The notes under the pieces are model-generated. The model worked only from the letters and a program-made list of their open reading frames with translations, was not told where the DNA came from and made no database searches. This document shows, piece after piece, positions 6,748 through 13,990 of a stretch of 14,095 bases of DNA. Positions within the stretch are counted from its first letter, which is position 1. Each line of letters begins with the position of its first letter. The position numbers were made by a program, and so were the translations under genes. The stretch comes from Deltaproteobacteria bacterium (GTDB taxonomy: Bacteria; Bdellovibrionota; FAC87; UBA2466). Location: the NCBI GenBank assembly GCA_013205415.1, contig JABMMY010000386.1, positions 1 to 14,095 of the forward strand, written 5' to 3'.

Positions 6748-7956
6748 ATGGCCGTTATTCGATCTATCGCCTGGCGTTTTATGATGAAGGGAACTGAAAA
6801 AGGTCACTTCAGTGCCATGACCTTTTTTTCCTGGTTGGCCATTGGCGTGGGAGTGGCTGCAATGAGCGGTCTGCTTTCTGTGATGTATGGGTTTGAGAAC
6901 TCTCTTAAAACAAAGGTATTAAATGCCTATCCTCATATTATTGTAAACCCCTCAGAGGGAAGCGGAGCGATTAAAGATGATCCACAGTTTTTAAACACAC
7001 TCCGTTCGCTCGCCGACATCACCAGAGTCGTTCCTTATATTGAAACGGAAATGATTTTACAAAGCCAGGTGAGAACCTTGGGCGGCGTGATTTGGGGATT
7101 GAAAACGGAGGACTTCGATCGAGTTAAAAAAGGATTAGTGGAGGGGGAGCTGCCATCTATTAACTCCGCATTACCTGAAGTTGTGATGGGAAAGGAGTTA
7201 GCACATCGACTCAATATCTCTCCCGGAGATAAAGTTAAAATCATCTCTCCTACTGCTAAAGTAGGATTTATGGCGGCAGTGCCCAAGACTGAAACCTTTA
7301 AAGTCTCTGGCCTTTATGCTTCAGGTCACTATGAATTTGATGAGCAATATCTATACATGCCAATTGAGGACGCTCAAGATATTTTGGGATGGAATGAGGC
7401 AGTTTCTGGTTACCACATTTGGACCCCTTCTTTAGACCAGGCGGATGAGGTGCAAAAAAAACTCACATTAATGTTACCTCCTAATTTGAAAGCAGAAAGT
7501 TGGTCCGTTTTTAATGCAGCTCTTTTTCAGTCTTTGAAATTAGAACAGTATTGCATGAGTACTATTTTAAGCTTTGCTATTTTAATTGCTGTAATGAATA
7601 TCGTAATAACTTTAATGATGCACGTGACCCATAAGAGAAAAAATATTGGGGTACTAAGAGCCTTGGGTGCCTCTAAGGCTCAAATTAGACAGATATTTGT
7701 TTGGCAGGGAACCTGGATGGGCTTGGTAGGATTGGCATTAGGAGCCGTTTTAACCACTATTTTTGTATTATACATTCGATACTTTTCACAATACCAACTT
7801 CCCGACATCTACTATGACCGAACGATTCCACTCGATCTTCGTCCTGCATCTTTTTTGATGATTTTTGGTGGCGCTATTTTACTAATTTATCTAGCAACCC
7901 TCTTTCCTTCTTTAAAAGCGGCTCGCTTAGATCCTATTGAAGCAATTCGGGAGTGA
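6748..7956 (+). CDS. LolC/LolE-family ABC transporter permease
   Basis: A 402-residue inner-membrane permease of the FtsX/LolC-E superfamily. In the Lol pathway such subunits work with the ATPase LolD to extract lipoproteins from the inner membrane and pass them to the carrier LolA. The topology fits: one membrane helix at about 27-47, a large periplasmic domain, then three helices near 271-293, 322-345 and 366-386. Family motifs include WRFMM...FFSWLAIGVGV near the start, NAALFQSLKLEQ at 256-267, KRKNIGVLRALGAS at 296-309 (the coupling loop) and PSLKAARLDPIEAIR at the end. No lolD or second permease gene is adjacent. The ATG at 6748 has no recognisable SD. The last 70 bp are antisense to the end of ybeY. 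It could serve another FtsX-type exporter; Lol is the better fit. Confidence 0.85.
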   Translation: MAVIRSIAWRFMMKGTEKGHFSAMTFFSWLAIGVGVAAMSGLLSVMYGFENSLKTKVLNAYPHIIVNPSEGSGAIKDDPQFLNTLRSLADITRVVPYIETEMILQSQVRTLGGVIWGLKTEDFDRVKKGLVEGELPSINSALPEVVMGKELAHRLNISPGDKVKIISPTAKVGFMAAVPKTETFKVSGLYASGHYEFDEQYLYMPIEDAQDILGWNEAVSGYHIWTPSLDQADEVQKKLTLMLPPNLKAESWSVFNAALFQSLKLEQYCMSTILSFAILIAVMNIVITLMMHVTHKRKNIGVLRALGASKAQIRQIFVWQGTWMGLVGLALGAVLTTIFVLYIRYFSQYQLPDIYYDRTIPLDLRPASFLMIFGGAILLIYLATLFPSLKAARLDPIEAIRE

Positions 7957-8441
7957 TCTAATTTTTTTAAAATTTTTTCTTGAAGGCGAAACATTTTTTT
8001 TGCCTCGACCTTAGTTTTTTCGTGATCAAATCCAAAAAGATGAAGCACTCCGTGAACCGTTAATCTAGAAAGTTCCGCTTTAATTGAAACCCCATATTCT
8101 TCAGCCTGCTTTTTTGCGATATCCCAGCAAATAAGCACATCCCCTAGATCTGTTTGTGGAAAACCAAACTTTCTTAAAGGAGTTTCCATCCTGGAAAAAG
8201 ATAGTACATCAGTGGGTTTATTTTTATTTCGATAATGTGCATTTAATTTTTGAATAGTCTTAGGGCCTACGATAGCAATAGAAATAGTGCATTTAGAATC
8301 TCGAGGCAGATTTTTTTTTAGAATTCTAATCGGAATGTTTTGAAGTGTTAACAAAGCAGAGTCTTTTAAAGCTTTCTTTAACGAAGGAGAAAACTGGGCT
8401 CTGCAGTGAAGAGTCATAGAAACTCTGGATTGCAAACTCAC
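7887..8441 (-). CDS. ybeY: Endoribonuclease/rRNA maturation factor YbeY
   Basis: A 184-residue metalloprotein of the UPF0054 family, a cytoplasmic zinc-dependent RNase involved in 16S rRNA 3'-end maturation and ribosome quality control. The zinc motif H-G-x-L-H-L-x-G-x-D-H is at 130-140 (ligands H130, H134, H140). The conserved TDVLSF is at 77-82 and LGDV at 99-102. It begins with GTG at 8441, sharing GTGA with the stop of the upstream pgpH-like gene, which implies coupling; an ATG at 8417 is an alternative without SD. The conserved core ends near 160. About 20 further residues, Lys/Arg-rich (SKRAAFKEGKRVAR), run antisense through the 3' end of the LolC-like gene. That makes it longer than the roughly 155 residues of the E. 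coli protein. Confidence 0.92.
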   Translation of the reverse strand: MSLQSRVSMTLHCRAQFSPSLKKALKDSALLTLQNIPIRILKKNLPRDSKCTISIAIVGPKTIQKLNAHYRNKNKPTDVLSFSRMETPLRKFGFPQTDLGDVLICWDIAKKQAEEYGVSIKAELSRLTVHGVLHLFGFDHEKTKVEAKKMFRLQEKILKKLDHSRIASIGSKRAAFKEGKRVAR

Positions 8442-10822
8442 TTTATCTCGCCCTGTTTTAAGGTTGTAGCCTTATTAGAAATTGAAGAGATGGTATTATT
8501 AACGGTTTCATTTTTCTTATCGAGCGCTTTATTTTGTCCGGGATATTCAATGCGATGGTGATGCAGGGACACCAGAGTTTTAGTGAAATGAAGTTCTATA
8601 ACCTGAAGATCTCTAAAGGTAAGATCACAGTCAGAAAACTGCTCCTCTAGAAACCGCTTGGTAATAATATGATGGACCATAGTTTGAATCTTTATAGGAG
8701 TCGGGTCGGAGATACTTCGGGTCGCAGCTTCACAAGCATCGGCTAGCATCACAATACCGGCCTCCCTAGTCTGCGGTTTTGGACCAGGGTAGCGAAAATG
8801 GCACTCGTCAACCGACTCTACCGAGGCATCTACCGTTTCTTTGGCTTTATTAAAAAAGAAGGAGGTTAGGGTGGTACCATGATGTTGTTCGATAATATCG
8901 ATGACCTTATTTCCGAGTCGATAGTCTCTTCCCATTCGAACCCCATTTTTTACATGAGAAAAAAGTATTTTAGCCGACATACTAGGTTGCAAATGGTCGT
9001 GAGGATTGTTTCCAGGACTCTGATTTTCAATAAAGTACAAGGGCTTATTCATTTTACCAATGTCATGGTAGTAAGCAGAAACTCTAGCCAGTAGCCCATT
9101 AGCATGAATAGAATCGGCTGCAATTTCCGCAAGGCTTCCTACAATCACAGAGTGGTGATAGGTACCCGGAGCTTTCATCATGAGTGAATGTAATAAGGGA
9201 TGATGAAAATTGGCTAATTCAAGAAGCTTCAGACTTGTGGTGTAACCGAAAAAAGACTCAAAGAAGGGAATCATAAAACTAGCTAGAACAGTCGCCAAAA
9301 TGCCCGATAAAAAAGCAAAAAATGCACTTGCGAAAACCGAGACCCAAAGAGTTTCCTTAAAACCTAGATACTGAATAATTCCTAGTGCTAAAATAATGAT
9401 GGCGGAAAGAAAACCACTCCAGGAGCCGCATTTAAAAAGATCGGCTCGGCTTCGACATTCCCCTATGGCGTGAATTGCGGCAGCACACATCACAAAGGTG
9501 AAAATAGTAAAAGAAAAACCCTGCTCTAAAACTAGCGCTCCCACTGCAGTGACTAAGAGCGTAAAGGCATATGAGGCCGTTCTTCCCATCATTAAATGCA
9601 ACATAATAGCACCCGTAGAAACGGGTAAAATAAAATCGGTGAGCTGTAAAAAACCATAGGAGGAGAAAATAAACTGTAGCCAAGGGGAACCATATTTCAT
9701 GAGAATAATTAGCGATGTGCTAATAACCAAAAAAATGAAAGCGTCTTTCAGGGAGAGGTCCCAAAACTTTTTATAACCTAAATGGAGTGAAAACAAAATA
9801 AAGAGAAATATAAATAAGACGGTAAATGAAAGTGAAAATCTTTTGAGATGCGAGGCGGGAGAGGTGAGCTCTTTTACCGATTGAATCAGCTGTAGATGAG
9901 AGTCTGTGAGTTTTTCTCCTTTGTGGATAAGAACCTGTCCTTTTGTGATGTGGATGACAGGTTGCTTTGATGCTTTTGAAATTTGCTCAATTCTTTTGTC
10001 GGTTTCAGATTGATTCAGGATCAGGTTGGGGGGAATTAAGTAATCTATGATTTCGACTGCCGCGCGCGCATTAAATAGTTTTTTTTCTTTTATAATCGAG
10101 GGGTAACGGCTCAAAACTTCTCGAGCCTGATCTAGGCTCCAGACCCTAGAGACATCTGTGATTAAATTTTCGCTTAGCCCCTGATTGTATTTTCTTATAG
10201 TAATTCCCGTTGCGTAGTAAGAGAAAAATACATCTACATTGGAAATTAATCTGGTTTTTAAAAAATCGGTTAATTTAAAAAAGGTTTCTTCAGTTTGTGA
10301 GTTGAATCTATTTTCATGGAGGTAAAGCAGATCCCTAGGACGGAGAGTTTGTCCGGAGTATTGTGTTACTTTTTTGGCTAGTAGATCCAGAACTATTGGG
10401 CTCTTCATATTTCGTTTGGAATCGAAATAGAATTCTTTTCTAATAGCTTTAAAGGTGTATCTCCATTTTCCAAGCCATGTGGCAATGGTCTTTTCATCAT
10501 AGTCAAAAATAGGAGGGACTCTTTGGCTTAGACTCTCCTTTTGTTGAGAGTCTCTTTCGGGAGGTTCGATATCGGAGGTGAGTGGAGAGATCACATCTTC
10601 ATTAGCAATGTCTCCGATTGCAGAATAAAGAAAAGGGATCGGGGCTTGGCTAATCCCATAGATAATCAAGGTCGTAATCAGAGTGAAAAGTGCAGTGTAG
10701 GACCCTCTCGCTACCTGTTGTCGATATTTGATAGCAGATTCACTAGAAAATTCAGACAGCGGCCTTCCTTCAAACGCCTTTGCAAACAAAGTAAATTTGT
10801 TTTCTATCTGTTGCATGAGCAA
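8438..10822 (-). CDS. 7TM-HD family membrane phosphohydrolase, PgpH-like (probable c-di-AMP phosphodiesterase)
   Basis: A 794-residue membrane protein. A first membrane helix lies at about 43-61 and a 7TMR-HDED-type extracytoplasmic domain at about 65-325. A bundle of roughly seven helices (about 328-520) and a cytoplasmic HD domain (about 540-755) follow. The metal-binding set is complete: H557 (TYHHS), H586-D587 in HDIGK, H623, H647-H648 (EQHHGT) and D695 (MLADACEA). Characterised PgpH enzymes hydrolyse c-di-AMP; that substrate is inferred here, since no cyclase is in the window. The start is TTG at 10822, with AGGA 9 nt upstream; ATG at 10816 is an alternative. Its stop overlaps the ybeY start. 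In many bacteria this gene lies between phoH and ybeY, but phoH is absent here. The Asn/Thr/Lys-rich tail after 760 is unconserved in appearance. Confidence 0.9.
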   Translation of the reverse strand: MLMQQIENKFTLFAKAFEGRPLSEFSSESAIKYRQQVARGSYTALFTLITTLIIYGISQAPIPFLYSAIGDIANEDVISPLTSDIEPPERDSQQKESLSQRVPPIFDYDEKTIATWLGKWRYTFKAIRKEFYFDSKRNMKSPIVLDLLAKKVTQYSGQTLRPRDLLYLHENRFNSQTEETFFKLTDFLKTRLISNVDVFFSYYATGITIRKYNQGLSENLITDVSRVWSLDQAREVLSRYPSIIKEKKLFNARAAVEIIDYLIPPNLILNQSETDKRIEQISKASKQPVIHITKGQVLIHKGEKLTDSHLQLIQSVKELTSPASHLKRFSLSFTVLFIFLFILFSLHLGYKKFWDLSLKDAFIFLVISTSLIILMKYGSPWLQFIFSSYGFLQLTDFILPVSTGAIMLHLMMGRTASYAFTLLVTAVGALVLEQGFSFTIFTFVMCAAAIHAIGECRSRADLFKCGSWSGFLSAIIILALGIIQYLGFKETLWVSVFASAFFAFLSGILATVLASFMIPFFESFFGYTTSLKLLELANFHHPLLHSLMMKAPGTYHHSVIVGSLAEIAADSIHANGLLARVSAYYHDIGKMNKPLYFIENQSPGNNPHDHLQPSMSAKILFSHVKNGVRMGRDYRLGNKVIDIIEQHHGTTLTSFFFNKAKETVDASVESVDECHFRYPGPKPQTREAGIVMLADACEAATRSISDPTPIKIQTMVHHIITKRFLEEQFSDCDLTFRDLQVIELHFTKTLVSLHHHRIEYPGQNKALDKKNETVNNTISSISNKATTLKQGEIK

Positions 10823-11017
10823 CTTAAATTTTCCTGAGAGTTTAGACAGAGACTTCTCCTTAAATTAAAAACACTTATACAGAATTCGTATCGGTTACAT
10901 TCGAGTAAATACAGATCGGATTAATTAACGCAGAGAATAACCCTTCAAATAATCCAGTACTTGAAATGTAATGGGCTAGGACGGGATGTGAAATATCTTA
11001 AGCGAAATCGAAGGAAT

Positions 11018-11057
11018 AAAAAAAAACCCAACCCGAAGAAATCTTCGAAATTGGGTT
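11018..11057 (-). terminator. Strong intrinsic terminator of the repeat-protein gene
   Basis: AACCCAA (11025-11031) pairs with TTGGGTT (11051-11057), and an inner CGAAG/CTTCG stem (11034-11038 with 11043-11047) closes a 4-nt loop, with small internal bulges. Read on the minus strand, the hairpin is followed by nine Ts (11026-11018). It lies 30 bp past the stop of the small secreted protein gene and points away from it, which fits Rho-independent termination. Confidence 0.85.
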
Positions 11058-11086
11058 CTTAAAAAAATATTTAATATAGTTAAATA

Positions 11087-11389
11087 TTACTTTGCAGCTG
11101 GAGCGGCTTCCATTGCTGGAGCAGCTTCCATTGCTGGAGCAGTTTCCATTGCTGGAGCAGTTTCCATTGCTGGAGCAGTTTCAGTTTTCATTTCAACTTT
11201 TTTAGCTTTTTTGGCTTTTTTGTTGATCTTTTTTTCAACTTTTGTAGCTTCTGCTTTTACTTCAGTAACGGGTGCTACTGGAGCTGCAGTGTTTGCTTCT
11301 GGATTGACTACAGGAGCTGTTGTTTCGTTAGCAAAAGAAACACTAGCAACTAAAGTTAAAAGGCTGATTCCACAGATTAAAGATTTCAT
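11087..11389 (-). CDS. Small secreted Ala/Lys/Pro-rich repeat protein, unknown function
   Basis: A 100-residue protein with a Sec signal peptide (MKSLICGISLLTLVASVSFA, cleavage expected at FA-NE near residue 20). The mature part has an Ala/Pro/Val/Thr-rich stretch, a strongly basic segment (KVEKKINKKAKKAKKVEMK, about 50-68) and a C-terminal array of A-P-A-M-E-T/A-A hexamers to the end. The frame is open to 11440, but ATG at 11389 is the start. AAGGAG lies 8 nt before it and the signal peptide begins exactly there. A strong SD and a strong terminator suggest a single-gene, well-expressed transcript. I recognise no family. The composition (acidic/Ala repeats next to a Lys block) suggests a disordered periplasmic or surface protein binding an anionic partner, but that is only an inference. 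Confidence 0.8.
   Translation of the reverse strand: MKSLICGISLLTLVASVSFANETTAPVVNPEANTAAPVAPVTEVKAEATKVEKKINKKAKKAKKVEMKTETAPAMETAPAMETAPAMEAAPAMEAAPAAK
11097..11186. repeat. Five tandem 18-bp units in the 3' end of the secreted protein gene
   Basis: The unit on the plus strand is GCTGGAGCAGTTTCCATT. Units 3 and 4 (11133-11168) are identical. Units 1 and 2 differ by one or two transitions. Unit 5 (11169-11186) is degenerate at its end. The period is a multiple of three, so copy-number change keeps the frame and adds or removes one A-P-A-M-E-T/A hexapeptide at a time. Confidence 0.92.
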
Positions 11390-11511
11390 TATAGTAACTC
11401 CTTGATGATTAGAAATGGGTGAGATTTTAGAAAACGCCAAAATCGCCCGTTTCTTGTTATTTTTCTTGGTAAGTTTTAAACCCCCATTTAAATAATAGCA
11501 ACAAGAGACTC

Positions 11512-11527
11512 TTGATTAATAAATCAA
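11512..11527. repeat. Short AT-rich inverted repeat between trmL and the repeat-protein gene
   Basis: TTGATT and AATCAA flank a 4-nt spacer, 26 bp after the trmL stop. No T-run follows on the minus strand, so it is not a convincing terminator. It could be an operator for the repeat-protein gene or chance in an AT-rich gap. Confidence 0.2.
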
Positions 11528-11552
11528 TAGTATCTGCAGAATTCACCTTGGA

Positions 11553-12032
11553 TTAGGTTAGTTCCACACTCAGGTTGTTTTGACGAATGACCTCATAAAG
11601 TACAATTGCAGCACTTGAAGCTAAATTTAGACTACGAACTATCGAAGTTCTCATGGGAATTTTATAAAATTGGGTCGTAAACCCTTCATGAATAGAGGTT
11701 GGAAGTCCTTTGGTTTCACTCCCAAACACCAAATAGGAGGGTAGAGAGTAGTGGGCCTCGGTATAGATCTGAGATGCAAATTTACTGTAGAATGTTAAAT
11801 GTTTAGGCTGTTCTGAGTTTATAAAATCCTCCCAAGAATTATGGGTTTTAAGATCTACAAAGGGCCAGTAATCGAGCCCAGCTCGTTTCACCGCGGCGTC
11901 ATCAATTTGAAAACCTAGAGGGTGAATCAAATGAAGGGTGGCCCCGGTACAGGCACACATTCTAGCAATGGAACCTGTATTTTGAGGAATCACAGGTTGA
12001 TAGAGAACAATATTAAGTTTGTTTTGTTGCAT
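11553..12032 (-). CDS. trmL: tRNA (cytidine(34)-2'-O)-methyltransferase TrmL
   Basis: A 159-residue SPOUT-fold methyltransferase of the TrmL/YibK type, very close to the E. coli length (157). It transfers methyl from S-adenosylmethionine to the 2'-O of the wobble base in tRNA-Leu isoacceptors. The three SPOUT motifs are present: IPQNTGSIARMCACTG at 15-30, YLVFGSETKGLP (about 99-110) and the knot end IPM followed by RSLNLASSAAIVLYEVIRQ (about 125-151). The Asn in RSLNLA is typical of the TrmL subfamily. The ATG at 12032 has a weak GAAGA 8 nt upstream. It is divergent from miaB with a 52-bp gap. The 163-bp gap downstream leads to the repeat-protein gene, and I see no clear terminator. Confidence 0.93.
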   Translation of the reverse strand: MQQNKLNIVLYQPVIPQNTGSIARMCACTGATLHLIHPLGFQIDDAAVKRAGLDYWPFVDLKTHNSWEDFINSEQPKHLTFYSKFASQIYTEAHYSLPSYLVFGSETKGLPTSIHEGFTTQFYKIPMRTSIVRSLNLASSAAIVLYEVIRQNNLSVELT

Positions 12033-12084
12033 TTTTTTATTCTTCTACTTGAGGTCTGAGCATTCTGCTACTAGAATCGCCGCC

Positions 12085-13500
12085 ATGCAGCGTCAGCTTG
12101 ATACCGAACCTATAAATACAAAATCTCTCCACATCAAGACATTTGGTTGTCAGATGAATGTGTATGACTCCAATCGCATGCAGTCTATCTTAACTGCTAA
12201 AGGATTTCGGGCTGAACCGGAGTTGAGAAATGCAGATGTCATTTTAATCAACACCTGCAGTATTCGAGATAAATCTGAGCATAAACTTTTAAGTCTCCTT
12301 GGAGAGCTCAAAGGATTAAAGGATAGGGATCCTAAAAAAGTAATCGCAGTTTCAGGCTGTATGGGACAGCGAATGGGCCGAGCTTTATTACAACGAGTGC
12401 CTCATTTAGATTTAGTTCTAGGTCCCGATGCTATTGATCGCGTGGGAGAACTTTTAGAGGGTGTGATCCATGGTGGCCAGCGCTTAGTAGAGGCAAAATT
12501 TGATAATGAAGGCCGAAGTTACTCTCAGCCCTGTAATATTCATCGAGCCAAGCCAGCGGAGCTTTTAACTATTGTCAAAGGGTGCGACCATTTTTGCACC
12601 TATTGTATTGTTCCGTTTGTTCGCGGAAGAGAAAAAAGTCGTAGCATTGAAGAGATAGTTCAAGATGTAAAAAACTTTGTCGCGCAAGGAACCAAAGACA
12701 TCACCTTTTTAGGACAAAATATTAACACCTATGGCAAGGGCACCGGCCAAAAACTCTCCGAGCTTATTGAGGCCGCCAATCAAGTTAAGGGGTTAGAAAG
12801 AATTAGATATCTCACTTCACACCCTAGAGATTTAGGTGAAGATCTTATTAATCAATTTGGCAGTATAGAAAAGCTTTGTCCTCAACTCCACCTACCTTTT
12901 CAATCTGGAAGTGATCGTATTTTAAAAGCAATGTCTCGTCTTTATAATCAAGAACTTTATCTGAAGAAAATTGAACTACTAAGAAAAGCGTCACCCCAGA
13001 TGGCTCTCTCTACCGACGTCATTGTAGGGTTTCCGGGAGAGACCGACGAAGACTTTGAAGCGACTCTAAAGGTTTTAGATGAAGTAAAGTTCTCTGGAGC
13101 CTTTCTTTTTAAATATTCACCGCGACCTGGAACCAAGGCCGCTGAGTTTGGAGCGGAGGTTCCTGAAAATATCAAAGATGAAAGATTGGCGAGATCTCAA
13201 AAAATACTTAATCATCACATTGAAGTAGAAAATAAAGATTATCTTAATAAAGTAATTCCCGTATTGATTGAGTCGATGGATAAGAAAAAACAATACTTTT
13301 CTGGTAGAAACCCTCAAAATAAATTGGTTCATGTGATGAATATAGGTGACGCCTCAATAGGAAAAATCATTGATGTTGAAATCACCGATACCAACGTGAG
13401 TTGTTTGAAAGGATTTTATGTCGGAGCTCCCAAAAACGAAATTAAATTTAGAAGAATTGAAAACCATATTTCCTCATCGGTATCAGCAACCCCAAATTGA
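12085..13500 (+). CDS. miaB: tRNA-2-methylthio-N6-dimethylallyladenosine synthase MiaB
   Basis: A 471-residue radical SAM enzyme that adds a methylthio group to i6A at tRNA position 37, giving ms2i6A. The N-terminal UPF0004 domain carries the auxiliary [4Fe-4S] cysteines C22 (KTFGCQMN), C58 (NTCSIR) and C92 (SGCMGQR). The radical SAM cluster is C167-x3-C171-x2-C174 (KGCDHFCTYCIVPFVRGREKSR). GFPGETDEDF lies further on, and a TRAM domain occupies roughly 390-455. ATG at 12085 is taken as start because it gives the normal length and the upstream extension is non-conserved and Phe/Cys-rich; no clear SD is seen. The last 83 bp overlap the next gene in another frame, affecting only the tail beyond the TRAM domain. 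Confidence 0.95.
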   Translation: MQRQLDTEPINTKSLHIKTFGCQMNVYDSNRMQSILTAKGFRAEPELRNADVILINTCSIRDKSEHKLLSLLGELKGLKDRDPKKVIAVSGCMGQRMGRALLQRVPHLDLVLGPDAIDRVGELLEGVIHGGQRLVEAKFDNEGRSYSQPCNIHRAKPAELLTIVKGCDHFCTYCIVPFVRGREKSRSIEEIVQDVKNFVAQGTKDITFLGQNINTYGKGTGQKLSELIEAANQVKGLERIRYLTSHPRDLGEDLINQFGSIEKLCPQLHLPFQSGSDRILKAMSRLYNQELYLKKIELLRKASPQMALSTDVIVGFPGETDEDFEATLKVLDEVKFSGAFLFKYSPRPGTKAAEFGAEVPENIKDERLARSQKILNHHIEVENKDYLNKVIPVLIESMDKKKQYFSGRNPQNKLVHVMNIGDASIGKIIDVEITDTNVSCLKGFYVGAPKNEIKFRRIENHISSSVSATPN

Positions 13501-13990
13501 TCCCTCCGTTTTTTTAGCTCCTGGAAGTCATGTGATCGGTGACGTTACTATTGGAAAGGAGAGTAGCGTTTGGTTTAATTGTGTTCTTCGCGGAGATGTA
13601 AATTTTATTCGAATTGGTGAAAAAACTAACATTCAAGATCTCAGTTTAATTCATGAGTCGTATAGAAAAAATCCTACGATCATTGGAAACTCAGTTACCG
13701 TGGGCCATTCGGTAGTTTTGCATGCCTGTACGATTGGCGATTTTTGTCTTTTAGGAATGGGAAGTATTGTTTTAGATGGAGCTGAACTGGGTGATTATGT
13801 CCTGCTGGGTGCAGGGAGCCCTGTCACTCAAGGAACTAAAATACCTTCAAGAAGTAAGGTGATGGGTAGCCCTGCAAAGGTGGTAGGCTCCTTAACTGAT
13901 GAAGAGATTACATTTCTGGAATTTAGCGCGGCTCACTATGTTCGATTGCGCCAAACGTATCTATCTTCCAGCGATTTTTCTTCAGTTTGA
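13418..13990 (+). CDS. Gamma-class carbonic anhydrase-like (YrdA/CaiE-type) left-handed beta-helix protein
   Basis: A 190-residue trimeric left-handed beta-helix protein. Zinc-ligand histidines are at H79 (SLIHES), H97 and H102 (VGHSVVLH), and the family residues R58 and D60 (VLRGD) and Q73-D74 (NIQD) are present. Hexapeptide repeats with I-G/L-G spacing run from about 35 to 155. A helical tail (EEITFLEFSAAHYVRLRQTY) closes the fold. Gamma-CA homologues may hydrate CO2, but many YrdA-like members have little measured activity, so function is tentative. ATG at 13418 has AAAGGA only 4 nt upstream. It overlaps the end of miaB by 83 bp, so the first 28 residues share DNA with the MiaB tail. A TTG at 13457 is another possible start. 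The conserved part begins near residue 27, after the overlap. Confidence 0.9.
   Translation: MSELPKTKLNLEELKTIFPHRYQQPQIDPSVFLAPGSHVIGDVTIGKESSVWFNCVLRGDVNFIRIGEKTNIQDLSLIHESYRKNPTIIGNSVTVGHSVVLHACTIGDFCLLGMGSIVLDGAELGDYVLLGAGSPVTQGTKIPSRSKVMGSPAKVVGSLTDEEITFLEFSAAHYVRLRQTYLSSSDFSSV

Noticed and set aside
9432..9683. Aromatic-rich 83-codon frame inside the pgpH-like gene
   Set aside because: It lies wholly within the membrane-domain coding sequence in another frame; its hydrophobic look is a by-product of that sequence.
10823..11017. 195-bp gap upstream of the pgpH-like gene examined for an RNA gene or small ORF
   Set aside because: I found no tRNA-like fold, riboswitch-like pattern or SD-preceded frame; only a weak TATAAG-type -10 facing the pgpH-like gene without a clear -35.
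11211..11405. 64-codon frame antisense to the secreted protein gene
   Set aside because: It is a shadow of the Ala/Lys/Thr-rich gene, with no SD or independent support.
11390..11440. 17-residue upstream extension of the secreted repeat protein
   Set aside because: It would bury the signal peptide, while ATG 11389 has AAGGAG at 8 nt and starts the signal peptide directly.
12019..12084. Upstream TTG extension of miaB into the trmL start region
   Set aside because: The extra 22 residues are Phe/Cys-rich and unlike MiaB N-termini, and the length from ATG 12085 matches the family.
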